A program made the position numbers and the translations under genes. Shown piece after piece: positions 32,999 through 44,541 of a stretch of 51,723 nt of DNA. Within the stretch, counting starts at the first letter, position 1; the number at the start of each line of letters is the position of its first letter. Origin of the DNA: Gnetum montanum (Eukaryota > Streptophyta > Gnetopsida > Gnetales > Gnetaceae); the NCBI GenBank assembly GCA_015680685.1, contig MNCI01025357.1:984102-1035824 (forward strand), in the 5' to 3' direction. The notes below the pieces were generated by a model. It ran no database searches, was not told where the DNA came from, and saw only the letters and a list, made by a program, of their open reading frames with translations.

Positions 32999-34080
32999 CC
33001 GACCTTCTCCTGTTGTGAATCTTAAGAGAAACTTCATTCCAATGTTAAGTGGCAAGCAAGCAATCAAGATTCATGGCATCGGCATGACACAGACCACAGA
33101 AAACAAGGGAGTACGAATGAATAAGCAAACACACGGAAATCACGGAAGGGCTGCTTTGGTAACCGAAGGCCGGAATGCCAAGTTCGGGTCATACATACGG
33201 AGAGGGGACGGGGCGTGCGAAGGAAACATTCCATTTGCATGGATTGGCCTTTGGGAGCGTCAAAGTTTCAGCCATGACCCTCACAGTCACGCGTGTTGTT
33301 TATTGTTCATTGCTGGTTTTTGCCCTTTTTCTCAGCTGAACAAAGAAAAAACAAAACAGGGTCATCGTCATGGATCATCAGTAATGAACATGATGGCAGA
33401 TGGATGCTTGTTCAACCTTTTTTTAAAATCTGTTTGCTTATGAGGCAACGAAGCCCAGCAGCACATGGCCAAGGGCCATGTGCATGCTCATGACACTGTT
33501 TTTACCTTCCTCCTTCATCATGACTGGTGCCAATTCTCCACATGCTAAAGGTTTTCAATAGTCAGTAGGTGAGGTGAGTTACTGGGCTGTGCCTAGTTTA
33601 GTTAAGTTTTGTCTTCTTATAATGTGGTCGTCTTCAACATGGCCCTACAGCCCTACTCACAGATTGTAGTTGAATAAGAGTACTAGCAAACATGATTTGT
33701 TATAAATTTGGTCGAGGCTTGAGACTTAATTTTATTCCTGGAAAATTTGGATTGAGTCACAAAAGGGTTTCATTTTATTGCTGTGATTTTGGTTGTTGCA
33801 GAGATTATATGTTTGGCAGGATTATGGCTCTTGAGTAAGGAAATGGATTTGATGCCCTCCATACCTTTGCAAATTTTCTTACTTCAGTTTAATGGTGATA
33901 TTGCAATCTCTGTGCAATTTTTAAGCATTAACAATATTTTGAATTTACATTGTACTTGTTCTATATTCTACAATGTTTTTTTATTATGATATATATTTTT
34001 TATTATGTACATTGTACTTGAATTTTACAATGTTTTTTTATGAGAATTAATTTTTTTTAAAAAAACTAATATATTTAAAT
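32999..34080. other. Non-transposon stretch, no firm gene
   Basis: CpG-rich to about 33310, then ordinary AT-rich sequence. A plus-strand frame of 230 codons (32751-33443) is the longest in the window, but its composition and repeat-derived start argue against it. TTTTGGTTGTTGCAG ending at 33801 looks like a plant 3' splice site, followed by a 31-35 base segment before a GTAAGG donor-like site. This may be a gene remnant on the plus strand, but no protein can be named. Confidence 0.4.
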
Positions 34081-34084
34081 TTTC

Positions 34085-34810
34085 TCTGTCACGCCCCTGG
34101 CCATGAACTCATCCCTACTTTTGCTTGAGGCACACCTACCCACACATTCAGAATCACAAATCTTGGATTCTTGGCTTCCACGAATCAAATTCCTTTGATG
34201 ATAGGTTAACGTCCATTTGTAGCCCAGCTCGTCCCGGGAGACGCCGTTGTGGAAGGAACAGATTCAAAGAAGGAACAGATTCAAAGAATGTGAACATATA
34301 AGGTGCACACTAGCGACACAGACACTGCTGGTCAATCGCGTGATGTGTTCGTCAGCGTAGAAGCAAATCGCAGTTGTGGGCGTTGATTTGATGGGGGACA
34401 TTTAGCAAATCGCAGTGGCTGTAGTCGTCGTCGCAACCGTTGTGTGCTCAAATGCTGGAACTGCAATGGAATAAAATACAATAATGGACAACGAAAACTG
34501 CAAATGCATGCCTTCTGGAAGTCCGCCAGCAAGGCTTGTCTTGTATAAAAATAGCACTGCATACACGGCACGTTCGGGCCGCCGTTGTGTAGCTTCCAAC
34601 GCTTTACATTGATCTTGATTTTCCGGGATCTGGGTCCCATGTCTTGTAGGTTGTCTTCTTGTGTTGGCTCACGGAGTTTGGATACCGTTTTCTTGCGTTT
34701 GGGATTAGAATTCCACTTCCTACAGGAAAGGTAAAACGGTACAACAAATTAACACATAAATGAAATCGTAAAGGCATTGTTGAGTTTGCAATTACAAATG
34801 GTATTGGCAT
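34085..34810. other. Second CpG-rich segment
   Basis: CpG is frequent (GTCCCGGGAGACGCCG, TAGTCGTCGTCGCAACCG). A 17-base unit GGAACAGATTCAAAGAA is repeated in tandem near 34255-34288. Minus-strand frames of up to 102 codons (34332-34640) lack recognisable domains. Minus-strand TTGTATAAAAATAGC-like TATA motifs do not stand out, but the plus strand has one at 34541-34555. It may be a promoter or first-exon region of a lost gene. Confidence 0.4.
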
Positions 34811-34940
34811 TGCCGTAGAGAAGCACCATTTGGTACTACTTTTTAGTCCAAAAGTAGTAAGTGCTTTAAAGTGGACTTAAGATAGACCATGCTTCAACAT
34901 TCATTGCACCTACATATAACATAAGTTTATATAAAATGTT

Positions 34941-35050
34941 AGCCAATAGGTTAGGAATGTAACGAGCATGACTCATGAAATTATACAAGTAATACAGCCA
35001 ATAGGTTAGGAATGTAACGAGCATGACTCATGAAATTATACAAGTGATAC
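34941..35050 (+). repeat. 55-base tandem duplication
   Basis: The unit beginning AGCCAATAGGTTAGGAATGT occupies 34941-34995 and 34996-35050 with a single difference near the end, so the duplication is recent. It is followed by a C-rich low-complexity tract (35065-35105). Confidence 0.9.
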
Positions 35051-35105
35051 AACCAATATGACATACCCCCACCCCCCGCCCCCCACCCCCACACCCCCCC
35101 TCCTT

Positions 35106-35800
35106 TCCGCCAACACACATCCACAACAAATATTTGCAATCGAACAAGAGACATCATTCCCCTAGAAGAGCCAAGACAAATTTCTACACTAATGTATCTA
35201 GTCCTAAGCCCCACTCTGTAAAGAAGGGTGGTGGTCTAAGTATCAAAGTTGAAGTTCCTCTATAAGTCTACATATTCTTATGACACAATACACAAAGAAA
35301 TCAAGGCCATGTAGTTCTTTGTTTATGGTTATGATAACATGAAACTTGCGAGGATCTACACACTCCTTCAACCACCATTTCAAAGGGAACCATTCTTTGA
35401 TCCATAAGCAAGGCATGTTTTCCTTTACTCTTCCTTGCTTGAAAGAAGCAACATCATTAGAGCTTAAGTGTTTTTCTGTACACACCTTCAAATGTGAAGA
35501 GCATAATGAATATCAAGGGTATTAAATAGCTCAAAATCCATTTGACAATTATAGACAAGAAGATTCAATGGCTAGGATAATTCATCATAAAGCATGAATG
35601 TTGAACTCAACTTGACTTTCAATTGAGGTTTAGAGATGCTCCTGCAACCCAAGTTAAGGAAGAAAAGGCTTGCTCTTTTTCATGTAAATGGTACCAACCT
35701 TTCTACTTGTAGTGACACTTGCTTAAAATGAAAATCATTTTCCTACACTTTGTAGCAATACCAATGTGTAGGCTTCCAAAGACACTCATTCCTCCCTCTT
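35106..35800. other. Unassigned stretch
   Basis: Only short frames, no recognisable protein or element ends. It lies between the C-rich tract and the minisatellite, perhaps the flank of a decayed element. Confidence 0.4.
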
Positions 35801-35802
35801 AA

Positions 35803-36055
35803 AACTTGTACTTCCTACTCAAAGTTATAATGTTGTACTCCTTGCTTAGAGTCATAATCAAAATCTTGTGCTTCCTACTTGAAGACTTTGTCTTAATCCT
35901 ATGCTTCCTACTTAGAGTCATAGTCACAATCTTGTACTTGCTTGAAGTCACACTCACAATCTTGTGGTTCTTACTCGAAGACATAGTCAAGAACATATAC
36001 TGCTTGCTCAAAGTTACCATAAAGAACATGTACTCCTTACTCAGAGTCATTCCAC
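35803..36055 (-). repeat. Minisatellite of about 36-base units
   Basis: Seven or so diverged units of the form CTTACTCAGAGTCATAATCA with AAGAACATGTACTCC. On the minus strand the frame stays open for 83 codons and gives repeated MTLSKEYMF, VTLSKQYMF, MSSSKNHKI, SRKHKILI peptides of 11-12 residues. The open frame probably follows from the unit length being close to a multiple of three. Confidence 0.75.
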
Positions 36056-36059
36056 TATA

Positions 36060-36110
36060 TTGTCTCTCTCTCTCTCTTCATCCACACACACATGCACTTT
36101 TTTTCTCTCT
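36060..36110. repeat. TC microsatellite pair
   Basis: CTCTCTCTCTCTC runs near 36063-36077 and 36102-36112, separated by a CACACACA run. Confidence 0.8.
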
Positions 36111-36199
36111 CTAATAGGAATCAATTCATGAAGGAAGCAATAGTACTAAGTCAACCACATTCTAATCCTCTTGGCACTTGTTGCCTTGTTTGAACATTA

Positions 36200-36830
36200 G
36201 ATTCTCTACCTTGTGTTAAGGTGATTAGGACCTCATGTACCTATTGCATGGAATCCAAAAGTTTCATCTCTTTCTTTTGGTCATCCCATTAGAGACCATC
36301 AATAGAGCATAAAGCTTATGCTCATTTGCATTCAACCTACGTTTCTCATTTAGTCCATTACCATCACTTCTGAATCGAACATTCTAAGAAAATTCTTGAA
36401 CATAATGAATGTTACCATAGATGTAGCATTTTAAACCTTGATGCTTTGGAGGATATTGAGAGAATTATCCAAATTGTACCATTTTTTTCACGACTCATTT
36501 TGCTTTTAAAAAGTTTGACATTTTCCATACCCCAAGGAAGAGGTTTGTCTACCTGAAGCTGGATCATCATATAAGCCTCTAAATCCTTCAAAATTTACCT
36601 ATCCATCCCCTCTCCAAGACTTATTACTTTCTTTCTTTCTATCAACTGGCTATTTTACTCCACCATTATCTTTCTTTTCCATCCTATAATTAGTCAAATT
36701 ATTAGTAACTTGGATGGTCTCTTTGAATCCTATGATTTTACAAGTTTTGCCTTCACATTGAACTCAAGGTTTAAGGCCATTGAGAAATAATATGTACTTA
36801 CTATCCTCATTCATATTTGAGATTTTTATG
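36200..36830 (-). pseudogene. Chromovirus-like gypsy gag scrap
   Basis: On the minus strand, FLNGLKP (about 36770-36793) followed by a VQCEGKT stretch resembles the end of the gag capsid domain in chromovirus-type gypsy elements. Further on, CYIYGNIHYVQEF (about 36400-36436), after a Lys/Asp-rich linker, resembles a decayed CCHC zinc knuckle of the CFKCG..HY type. It differs from the zinc-knuckle-free gag of G1-G3. It abuts the G4 LTR end at 36836, so G4 may have inserted into it. Confidence 0.5.
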
Positions 36831-36835
36831 ATAAG

Positions 36836-37659
36836 TGATGAGTGGTAGAAAATTCCAACACTTAACCATATTGGTCACAAGTGCTCACGTGTGACCAGAT
36901 TATAATTTGTGGATAGACAATATAACTGTACTAGTGAGTTAATGATAGGTTTACAATCATTATCTTCTCACTAGAGTTAACAAAGTACAAAATGTATGGT
37001 TTAGTCCTTATGTAGGTATATGATTAGTTATTTTTTTAGACTCTAAGTATGCTAATAGCAAATATAGTGAAAATGATTATAAATTCTATCAACTAGAAAT
37101 AATGGAAACATTAAGATATTTTAGCCTATTGATGATAAGTATCTAGACTTAGCTTGTTGTACACATCTTGGGCTAATGTAATTGTTACTAAGATTACCAA
37201 GTATCTTTACAACTGAAAAAATCAAGTAAAGTCACTACTAGATTACCAAACAATTATAGTTTATGCTTAAAACTAGTTGTACTTATTCCAGTCATATTAA
37301 TAAATATGGTAATATTAAATGACTTTGGAATTGTAAATGAAAAAGTAAAAGTAAATGACATTAAAATGTAAATCTATTATATGTGTAATTCTATAATAAT
37401 GAAGAACAATCTTGAACTTTATTATTACTCATGAATTGTGTCCAAGAATAATTCACTTAAATAAAGATGTCATAAAATTGTAAGTTATGACGTTATGGAC
37501 ATTCACAACTAACTTAAAGTTCATGAAAACAAACTCTATATTCTTTTGAAACAAGAGTGGACTTGTATTTATAGGCATGACCATGGCCTACAACATCGTA
37601 TATTGAGCTAAAATATTGCATCTATGATATCATAGTTCTTTACATTAAATTTTTTATCA
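36836..37659 (-). repeat. G4 3' LTR
   Basis: Read on the minus strand: starts TGATAAAAAATTTAATG at 37659 after a TTAGTCATTGGGGTA purine-type tract, has GATATCAT and AATATT boxes (37595-37640), TATA box CCTATAAATAC (37565-37575), and ends ACCACTCATCA at 36836. Same TGAT...ATCA ends and layout as G1-G3. The purine tract beside U3 shows it is the 3' LTR of an element whose body lies to the right. Confidence 0.75.
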
Positions 37660-37917
37660 TACCCCAATGACTAACTAAGAACACATTCTCAAGTTCAAAC
37701 AAAAGGAGAATAGAGTCATTACAAACTTGTGGGATTATATAAATTCAATAACATGGTATAATGATATATATATATGACTAACTTCTAACTATGAATATCA
37801 CATCTTTGTTTGAGTGGTATTACAAAATTATTATGCAAAGCATGATTGACAGATGACAAAATTTTATGACAAAAAAAAAACAACAAACCAAAGCACAATT
37901 GAAGCTCAATGTAGTAC
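37660..37917 (-). other. G4 3' untranslated stretch
   Basis: AT-rich spacer between the accessory ORF stop and the 3' LTR, including the purine-type tract at 37660-37675. Confidence 0.5.
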
Positions 37918-39588
37918 TTAAGTCCCTGCTGCTGGTGGTTCCTCTATTGGCTTCTTCTCTATGTCATCTAGCTTTTTGATTAATATTTATTTAGCGATGC
38001 TCTCAACTTCTCTTCTGCAATCCTAGGATCATGCATAGTCCACACCACCTTGGTGATGTTATTTGGTGTTAACACTTCCTAAGGACATGACCATTATGGA
38101 AACATTTGAAGCCTTAACATACCATGCTATAAATTGTATTCATTCTACTTCAAAAGCCTTGGCCATGTTCTATAACTCTTGATAGTTTGTCATTCTTCTG
38201 GCCAAGTTTGCAGCTACATCTTTTTGATCTTAGTAACCTTCTTTGACTACCCAAAGCTTAGAGTTTGCAATGTGAAGTTTTTGTTGTGAATCTTTTTTAT
38301 TTGCAATCTCGTTTTCATATATGGAATACATGGAGGTAATTGCTACTCTACTTTTATTCTTGGTCTACTTGCTATCAACATGGCTAAGTTAGCATAGCGC
38401 AAATTTGCTAATCCCATGTACTCTATTAGGTCCTCAATTTACATGTCTTTGCTTTTTATCTCAACTTAGTGGACTAGGGAAAGATTATCTAAGATGAGCT
38501 ACCAATCAATTAGTTAGTGTGTGATAGAATTGATCTTAACTTTGGACATCTAGATCTCTTTCTTATTGATTTTTTATACATGCCCACTTGGTATATGATA
38601 TGTTCCTTAAGCCTTTCATGTTTTTTGGCCTCATTTTTCATGCACTAATTTTAATAGCTGATTTTTTCATTATTTCATATACTTCTTTTATTAATAGGGT
38701 TATATTCTCTCAAGCCAAGTGTCTCATATCTATATTGTCTCTAGAAAATTATTCTCTTAACTAATGAATGTTTTTTTCAAGCATATTCTTTAACTTATCC
38801 ACCTTTGTTAACTTGAGGTTTTTTGTAGCAATTCTCTTATTTTTCTCTTCGAGTGTAACAATTACTTTTGCATGGGCATATGTTTGATCTTCTATCCTTC
38901 TCCCATTCTATTTCTAATTGCTTCTACTTAGCCATCATTTGATCAACTTGATCATTACTAAATTTTAGTAACTATTCAGGTGTAACATATTGTGCAGGGT
39001 CTTGTCTTACAACTTTAAATGTGGTCAGTTCCTCTTGTAGCCTTTGCACTTCATTCTCAACATGTTGCATCCTTATTTCAGCTATGAATAGTTTTTCTTT
39101 TGTAGAAAGTAGTTGTGACTAGATTGTAGTGATATTGTTGGGGATATCTAAAAGATTTTGGATAACCTATCCTATCTACAATAGTATGTTTAGGGCATCT
39201 TCATGTTCTTCAAGAGACACACTTTCTTTTCTTGATGTTTTGACCAATGTTTGAACATCTCTAGTTCCAGAAATATCTACTAGAACATTAATAATTCTTT
39301 AATATGATTTGTAATTACCTATATTTCTCCTACTACATCTTGGTGTTGCATAACCATCACAATGAATCCTTCTTATTGTTCTAACATCACTTGAAAGGAT
39401 GTAGTGTTTCATGAAATTTTTTGTGCCCATTCATCATTTTCTCCTACTTGCAAAGGTACTTGATCACTAGCTAGTCTTGTTGATATGGTAGGTCTACTAG
39501 GATTGTCACTTACTTTGTACATGAGGATACTTCCATATTGTTTCAATATTATTTCCACAATCTACTGAATATGGCTCTTAGAATGTCT
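37918..39588 (-). pseudogene. G4 accessory ORF, C-terminal part
   Basis: The minus-strand homologue of the G3 accessory protein, cut upstream by C1. Near 39290-39470 it has VPLQVGENDEWAQKI, then TTSFQVMLEQ and VMVMQHQDVVGEI, matching the second conserved patch of G3. The long helical region (38200-39200) gives Lys/Glu/Leu-rich heptads through stops. The end KKPIEEPPAAGT and stop (37918-37920) matches the G3 tail. The remaining N-terminal part is at 45536-46621. Function unknown. The conservation of this patch and of the tail between two decayed copies argues that the protein was under selection. Confidence 0.7.
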
Positions 39589-40779
39589 TAAGGATTGTTG
39601 AACTTAGAAGGGGAGGGGGATGGGATGAATAAGTTCCCCAAATAAAAAATCATTAACACAAAGCACATACTAATTTTAACGTGGTTTTCCAACTTGGGTA
39701 GTCCACACTTGGAGGGTGGTTTCCAAGCACACCCCTGGACTTTGTTCCTTCTAAAATGTGGTTTGAAGGGTACCATACCCTATACAAGCTCTAAACTCTG
39801 CTCTGGAGTGATTCAATGCTAGAAATCAACTCAACCTTGTAAGGTCCTAACAAGCTTAGAATGTGATTTTAAGGATCCCACTACCTTTGCAACTTGAGCT
39901 TTGCTCTAGAGTGTTGTGATGCAACACGAACTCTCAATCCTATAGGATCCTAACAAGCTCAAGCAAGATGCCTTCCTACAAGAAGCACATCAATCTTGTA
40001 GGGTAATAAAAGAGAACTACAATCATAAGGAATGAATGAAACTAAGTTTGCTCATCCTTGTACTTGGAGGCACAACTTACTGTGACAAATTATAATAGAT
40101 AAAAGATTGTACAATGAGGAACAACAATGATTATAATGATTGCCAAATGATTACAATTGATAGTACACCATGCTTGCTCTTTTCCTAATGAGAGTGAAGT
40201 CTTCTTATAGTCAATATGTTTCTAAAATCACTTCAAAATTTCTGCAATGACTATCTAATGGTCATTAGAGATGTCTTCTACAAGACTAAGACATCTTTCT
40301 ACATTAGGCCTTTATTTTGAAAAGATGTCTTCTTTACATGAAAGATGTCTTCTTCATAGGGAAGATGTCTGTTGTTTCTAAGAAATGTCTTTTTAGGTCT
40401 TCTTCAATTCTAGCAACACGTCTACTATTTTTGAAAGATGTCTCTTCTACAAGGGCCAAACATGAAACTACTCGTTTTGATGCTGGGAGCCTTTGGATGC
40501 CTCCAAAAAGTTCCCATAGACCTTATAACCTCTTAGACTCATCAAAACGAGCCAGAAATACTCCAAAACATGCCAAAACATCTTGTAATAATCCTCAACA
40601 AAAATAAACACATTTTGCTAGAATTCTTCATATTTTTACATGCTCCCTTGAGTCCTTGTTATCCTAAATTTTCTTCTGAGTCCTTGAGTCTTTTGCTCTT
40701 TCTCCTATAAATACAACAACCACACAAACATCCTTGTACTTAATTTCCCTTAACGTTTTGACATAACAAAAGCTCAACA
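39589..40779 (-). repeat. C1 3' LTR
   Basis: Starts (minus strand) TGTTGAGCTTTTG at 40779 and ends ATCCTTA (ancestral ATCCTCA) at 39589. U3 holds an array of AAGATGTCTT/AGACATCT boxes (40262-40445), with a TATA-like CTATAAGAAG (40201-40210) next in element direction. Confidence 0.75.
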
Positions 40780-42109
40780 ATCTTCCCATTTTTGGTAATG
40801 TCCAAAACTTAAGAAAATGGGTTAGTCTTTATCACAATATCATAATACATAAGCTACTTCTCCTCCTTTTTGGACATGACCACAAAGGATGATGCATATA
40901 AACCTATATCTTAAAGATATACCATTTTAGAACAAAAACATATAGTTATGGAGAGCCATTGCATAACGAGCATAACCATTATCACATAACTCTCCCCTCC
41001 TATATGGACAGCACCCAAAAGAATCTAAACACCTACAAAAATGTTTCATGATATAAATGTGCATGACATAAAACCATTTTGCAAGAGAACCAGTTGAAGA
41101 GTACACATCTCATTAATTTTATAGGATTAATGAAGTAAATTTAGTTTTTATCAAGAGTGGTCCTTCATTTGTTCATAACAAGAAGCACACTTGATCCGAT
41201 CCTTGTAGTAACCTATCTACCATGATTCTAGAATCATCCAACATTGTTTTTAAAATATCAATAATTTGATAGTAATTTCATGGCAAGAGAGTTTAAAACA
41301 TGCATATTCAACTTTTAAGACAAAGAAACACATCTAATCATGCTGAATATATCAAAGATAAAAAACAACCAATCAACTTTTTATCCGAAATAAGATTCAT
41401 AAACTAATATATGATAATCATGTTAAAGGCAAGAAAAATAGCATATGTATATACCTCATATCTTATCAAAAGAGATCATGAACACCTCTTCTAGTATAAC
41501 ACCTATTTTAGTACTTCTCAATTCATATTTGCAATAAGGGCCTTAGGTACTTAACAAGATATATTCTCAACATACAAAATATCAGACAATAAATAGAGCT
41601 CATAGCTAAGTTTATATGACATAAAAACATCAAGAGATTTCACCATAAAAGTTCATCTTTAGATAAGGAGTTAATAAATGTCCTTTTTTTTACAGCATTA
41701 CCAAATGAATATGCTCTTCCTTGCTCATTTTTAACTAAAGGTGAGTTGAAATATGAAGTTTCTCTACTTGAGTGCCTTTTGGGAAAAGCCTCAAGAGACT
41801 CCCCCTACACTAGTGGCCTCTTGGATTAGGTACAGGCTCCCCCTACATATCTGTAGATTATAATTCTTCATTTGGACCCCCTTTTTGGATCAACTTTCTC
41901 TTTTCTCATCAAAGAAATATTTTTGCAAATCAATATTAAGATCAAGTGTGGAGACTAATGTCTCCCATTAGTGAATCCTTTCAACAAAAATGATGAAAAT
42001 ATTTTAAATATTTATTATATGCAATTTCCTCCTAGATAATTAACAAGAAATCCCTTTTTAAGAGAAGCCACTACAGTCTACAACTTTCATAATGCATCTA
42101 TTTGTTGAA
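40780..42109 (-). other. C1 spacer before the 3' LTR
   Basis: No protein motif on either strand. Two GTAGGGGGAG tracts (minus strand, near 41802-41812 and 41838-41848) resemble the purine-rich signals copia elements often carry after their coding region. Confidence 0.45.
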
Positions 42110-42302
42110 ACATCCATTAAAATCCATATGAGACAACTTAGAAGAAATAGTAGACATCTTGCCCCACAGTAGAGATATCAGAGTAGATGTCTACTTCAAG
42201 AGAGAGACATCTTCTATCAAAATGAGATGTCTCAAATGCATGTGAGATGTCTAACTATTAGAATAGACGTCTATCTTGCCAGGGCCAAAAATAAAGATGC
42301 TT
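42110..42302 (-). repeat. Extra copia U3-like fragment inside C1
   Basis: Contains at least eight AGATGTCT/AGACATCT boxes, including the undecayed palindrome AGACGTCT (42265-42272), and ends AGGGCCAAAAATAAAGATGC next to the N at 42303. The same GGGCCAAAAATGAAA wording follows the box array in both C1 LTRs (near 40450-40470 and 45200-45215), so this is a displaced piece of U3. The N beside it allows either a real internal copy or a misjoin. Confidence 0.55.
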
Positions 42303-42646
42303 NTTGAGGAATACAAAAGAGCTAGGAGATGTCCCAAAACTTTGGAGTGCCATACCAAGACCAAGTTTGAAAGAAAGACCTCTCATGAAGATAGCAAATA
42401 ATTCATATGCTTAAGGACTTCCTTTTGCAAAGTAGCTATCTTTAGAACCAAACTTTAAGATTTCATANCCACCATACATTCATTGAGGAATACAAAAGAG
42501 TTAGGAGATGTCCCAAAACTTTGGAGTGCCATACCAAGACCAAGTTTGAAAGAAAGACCTCTCATGAAGATAGCAAATAATTCATATGCTTAAGGACTTC
42601 CTTTTGCAAAGTAGCTATCTTTAGAACCAAACTTTAAGATTTCATA
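42303..42646. repeat. Duplicated 164-base block bounded by N bases
   Basis: 42304-42467 and 42483-42646 are identical apart from one base. The first copy is bounded by single N characters (42303 and 42468). Near-identity in a heavily decayed region, at gap characters, suggests unmerged contig ends. Confidence 0.85.
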
Positions 42647-43099
42647 AGGAAGCAACAATGCCATAGCTTAATTAAGAGTTTGGAGCATAAGACATATATG
42701 TTTAAAAAGTAATGATTTCCCAACAAAGAGTTTTTAGATCATGAGTTTTAAACCACTTGAAACAAATACATTCTAAATAAGATTCCAAAAGATGATTTAT
42801 CAATCAAAACTTTTAAAATAGTATAAACAATCAACATGTTATAGTTCAACAATCTTGCAAGATTAAGTGGCAATTTCTTTTGGATTTCCAATGATTTCCA
42901 ATAGCTTCTATTTTATCACAAACTAATCTATTCTAATCAAGTCAAGGTATAATAATTATAACTGTACTTACTATTACTTACCTTGCTAGCTAATGGAGTT
43001 CAAGATGCCTAGTAAGCTTGAGAATGAGATCCCCTTTTTGAGGTTTCTTGTCTTACACAAACTAATTCTAAGGCTTGGCTCCCTTTCACAAAATTTTTG

Positions 43100-44527
43100 G
43101 AGAGATTCTTCTCATTCTTATCTTCTTTCCTTTTGATTCTCCAAACTTTCTTGACTTTCCTGTGATCTGTTTGTCTATCCTTTTTACCCTACAACAAATC
43201 CTTTCTAGGCACATTTAGATAAGACCAAGGTGTCCTATTATATGACCAAGTGCTCATGTGATGATATTTTAGATTGTAGTTCCATTGCTCATGCCCAAAC
43301 CTATTACAATAATAACATCTAATTTTCCTATTGTAGTAAAAGTGATTAAAATTCACAAACCTTCGAGGTTCTTTTAGTTGGATTGGAGCTTTTCTTGATT
43401 GAGATGTAATGCCTATTATCACTTAAATCTTTGGAGAGTTCTTTTATTGGGATCGAGGTTTTGTAGCTTCTTCTTCTTGGGAACAAAATCCTAGTTCACT
43501 TTTATCTTCTGGACTTCTTCCTTGTTCAAGAACCATTCAAGGGGATTCCTTTCCTTTAACCATCCTTTCATTCATAAGCTTTACATCTGCAAGCTCTTCT
43601 TTCATCTGCTCACATGACTTGGTTAGTTCTTTATTCTTGACCCTAAGGTATAAGATTTCCTTAGTGATATTTAAAATTATTTTATTCAATAAAGAAATTT
43701 CCTGGTTCTTTGTTTTTACTTGCTTGTTCAACTTTGTGCAAATATGTTAAAAATTTAAAAGTTCATTACACAATAAATCAAACCTTTCATCGTCGTTAAG
43801 TTCATCATTTAAGGTAGTAGTGTCATCATCTATGAGAACCATACAAATGAGGTGTGAATCATTTGCATCATCCTTCACCTTTTCTTTACTTTGCTCTTCA
43901 TCATCCTAACTTGAGTAGAAGTTGGTCTTTCTCATCTCCTCATCAGTTTTGTCCTTTTGCTATAACCTATCACTACTAGGAAATTTGAAGATCACATGGC
44001 CTCTTCCATAACATACCAAGCATTCTATTGAAGATGAGTCAAAATTAGAACTTAAAAAAAAATTTACCTGTTTTCTTACCTTTGAATTGATTGGGTTTTT
44101 GTTGATTGAAGCTTTCACTCATCTGCTTAATCACACTGGTTAGTTTTTAAATCTCAGCCATAAGGTCTAAGATAAAAACATTCATCATTAAGAAATTTAA
44201 TTTTTTATTTCCTTGGCATGTAAATCATGATTTATCTTAATGCATAAATTTTGGAAAGAAAGAACTTCATGGAAAAATATCCCATACCTTTCTTTAAAGG
44301 AAACATCATTTAGATAATCATGAGTTTTATCAACTTTACAAGTGTAGTCTTCTTTATTTTTGAATGTAAAGAAGGGAATGAAAGACTTGCCTTTATAGGA
44401 GATGTGATATATGAATTGAGCACACCAATTGATGAAGCACATTATTTTCTTTATTTAAAAGTTTCTAATGTTGATTTCCCCTTCAATGTTCACTCTTAAA
44501 GATTGATGTAGAGTGCAAGAGTATCAA
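43100..44527 (-). pseudogene. C1 gag-like region
   Basis: On the minus strand from the primer site: a helical gag part (FINWCAQFIYHISYKG, with KERYGIFFHEVLSFQN at 44197-44442). Then a first zinc knuckle-like CLVCYGRGHVIFKFP (about 43990-44035), an acidic stretch (DDEEQSKEKVKDDANDSHL, 43845-43915), a coiled coil rich in Lys/Glu/Leu (43537-43731) and a second knuckle CYYCNRFGHEQWNYN (43275-43320; the last Cys is lost). This order matches the start of C2, so both belong to related copia families. Stops are frequent. Protease is not visible after the second knuckle. Confidence 0.65.
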
Positions 44528-44539
44528 GCTTCGATACCA
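44528..44539 (-). other. C1 primer binding site, tRNA-Met type
   Basis: Minus strand TGGTATCGAAGC, close to the TGGTATCAGAGC common in plant copia elements, two bases from the LTR end. Confidence 0.7.
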
Positions 44540-44541
44540 CT

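Noticed and set aside
32751-33443. 230-codon plus-strand frame, the longest open frame
   Set aside because: It starts inside a short tandem repeat, has no recognisable domain and crosses a second tandem repeat. Length alone in a CpG-rich, stop-poor segment is weak evidence.
35803-36055. CRISPR-like array
   Set aside because: Units are contiguous and diverged with no constant repeat and unique spacers; it is a minisatellite in plant DNA.
35799-36114. Frames on both strands as membrane protein and charged protein
   Set aside because: Both are by-products of the repeat unit length rather than independent genes.
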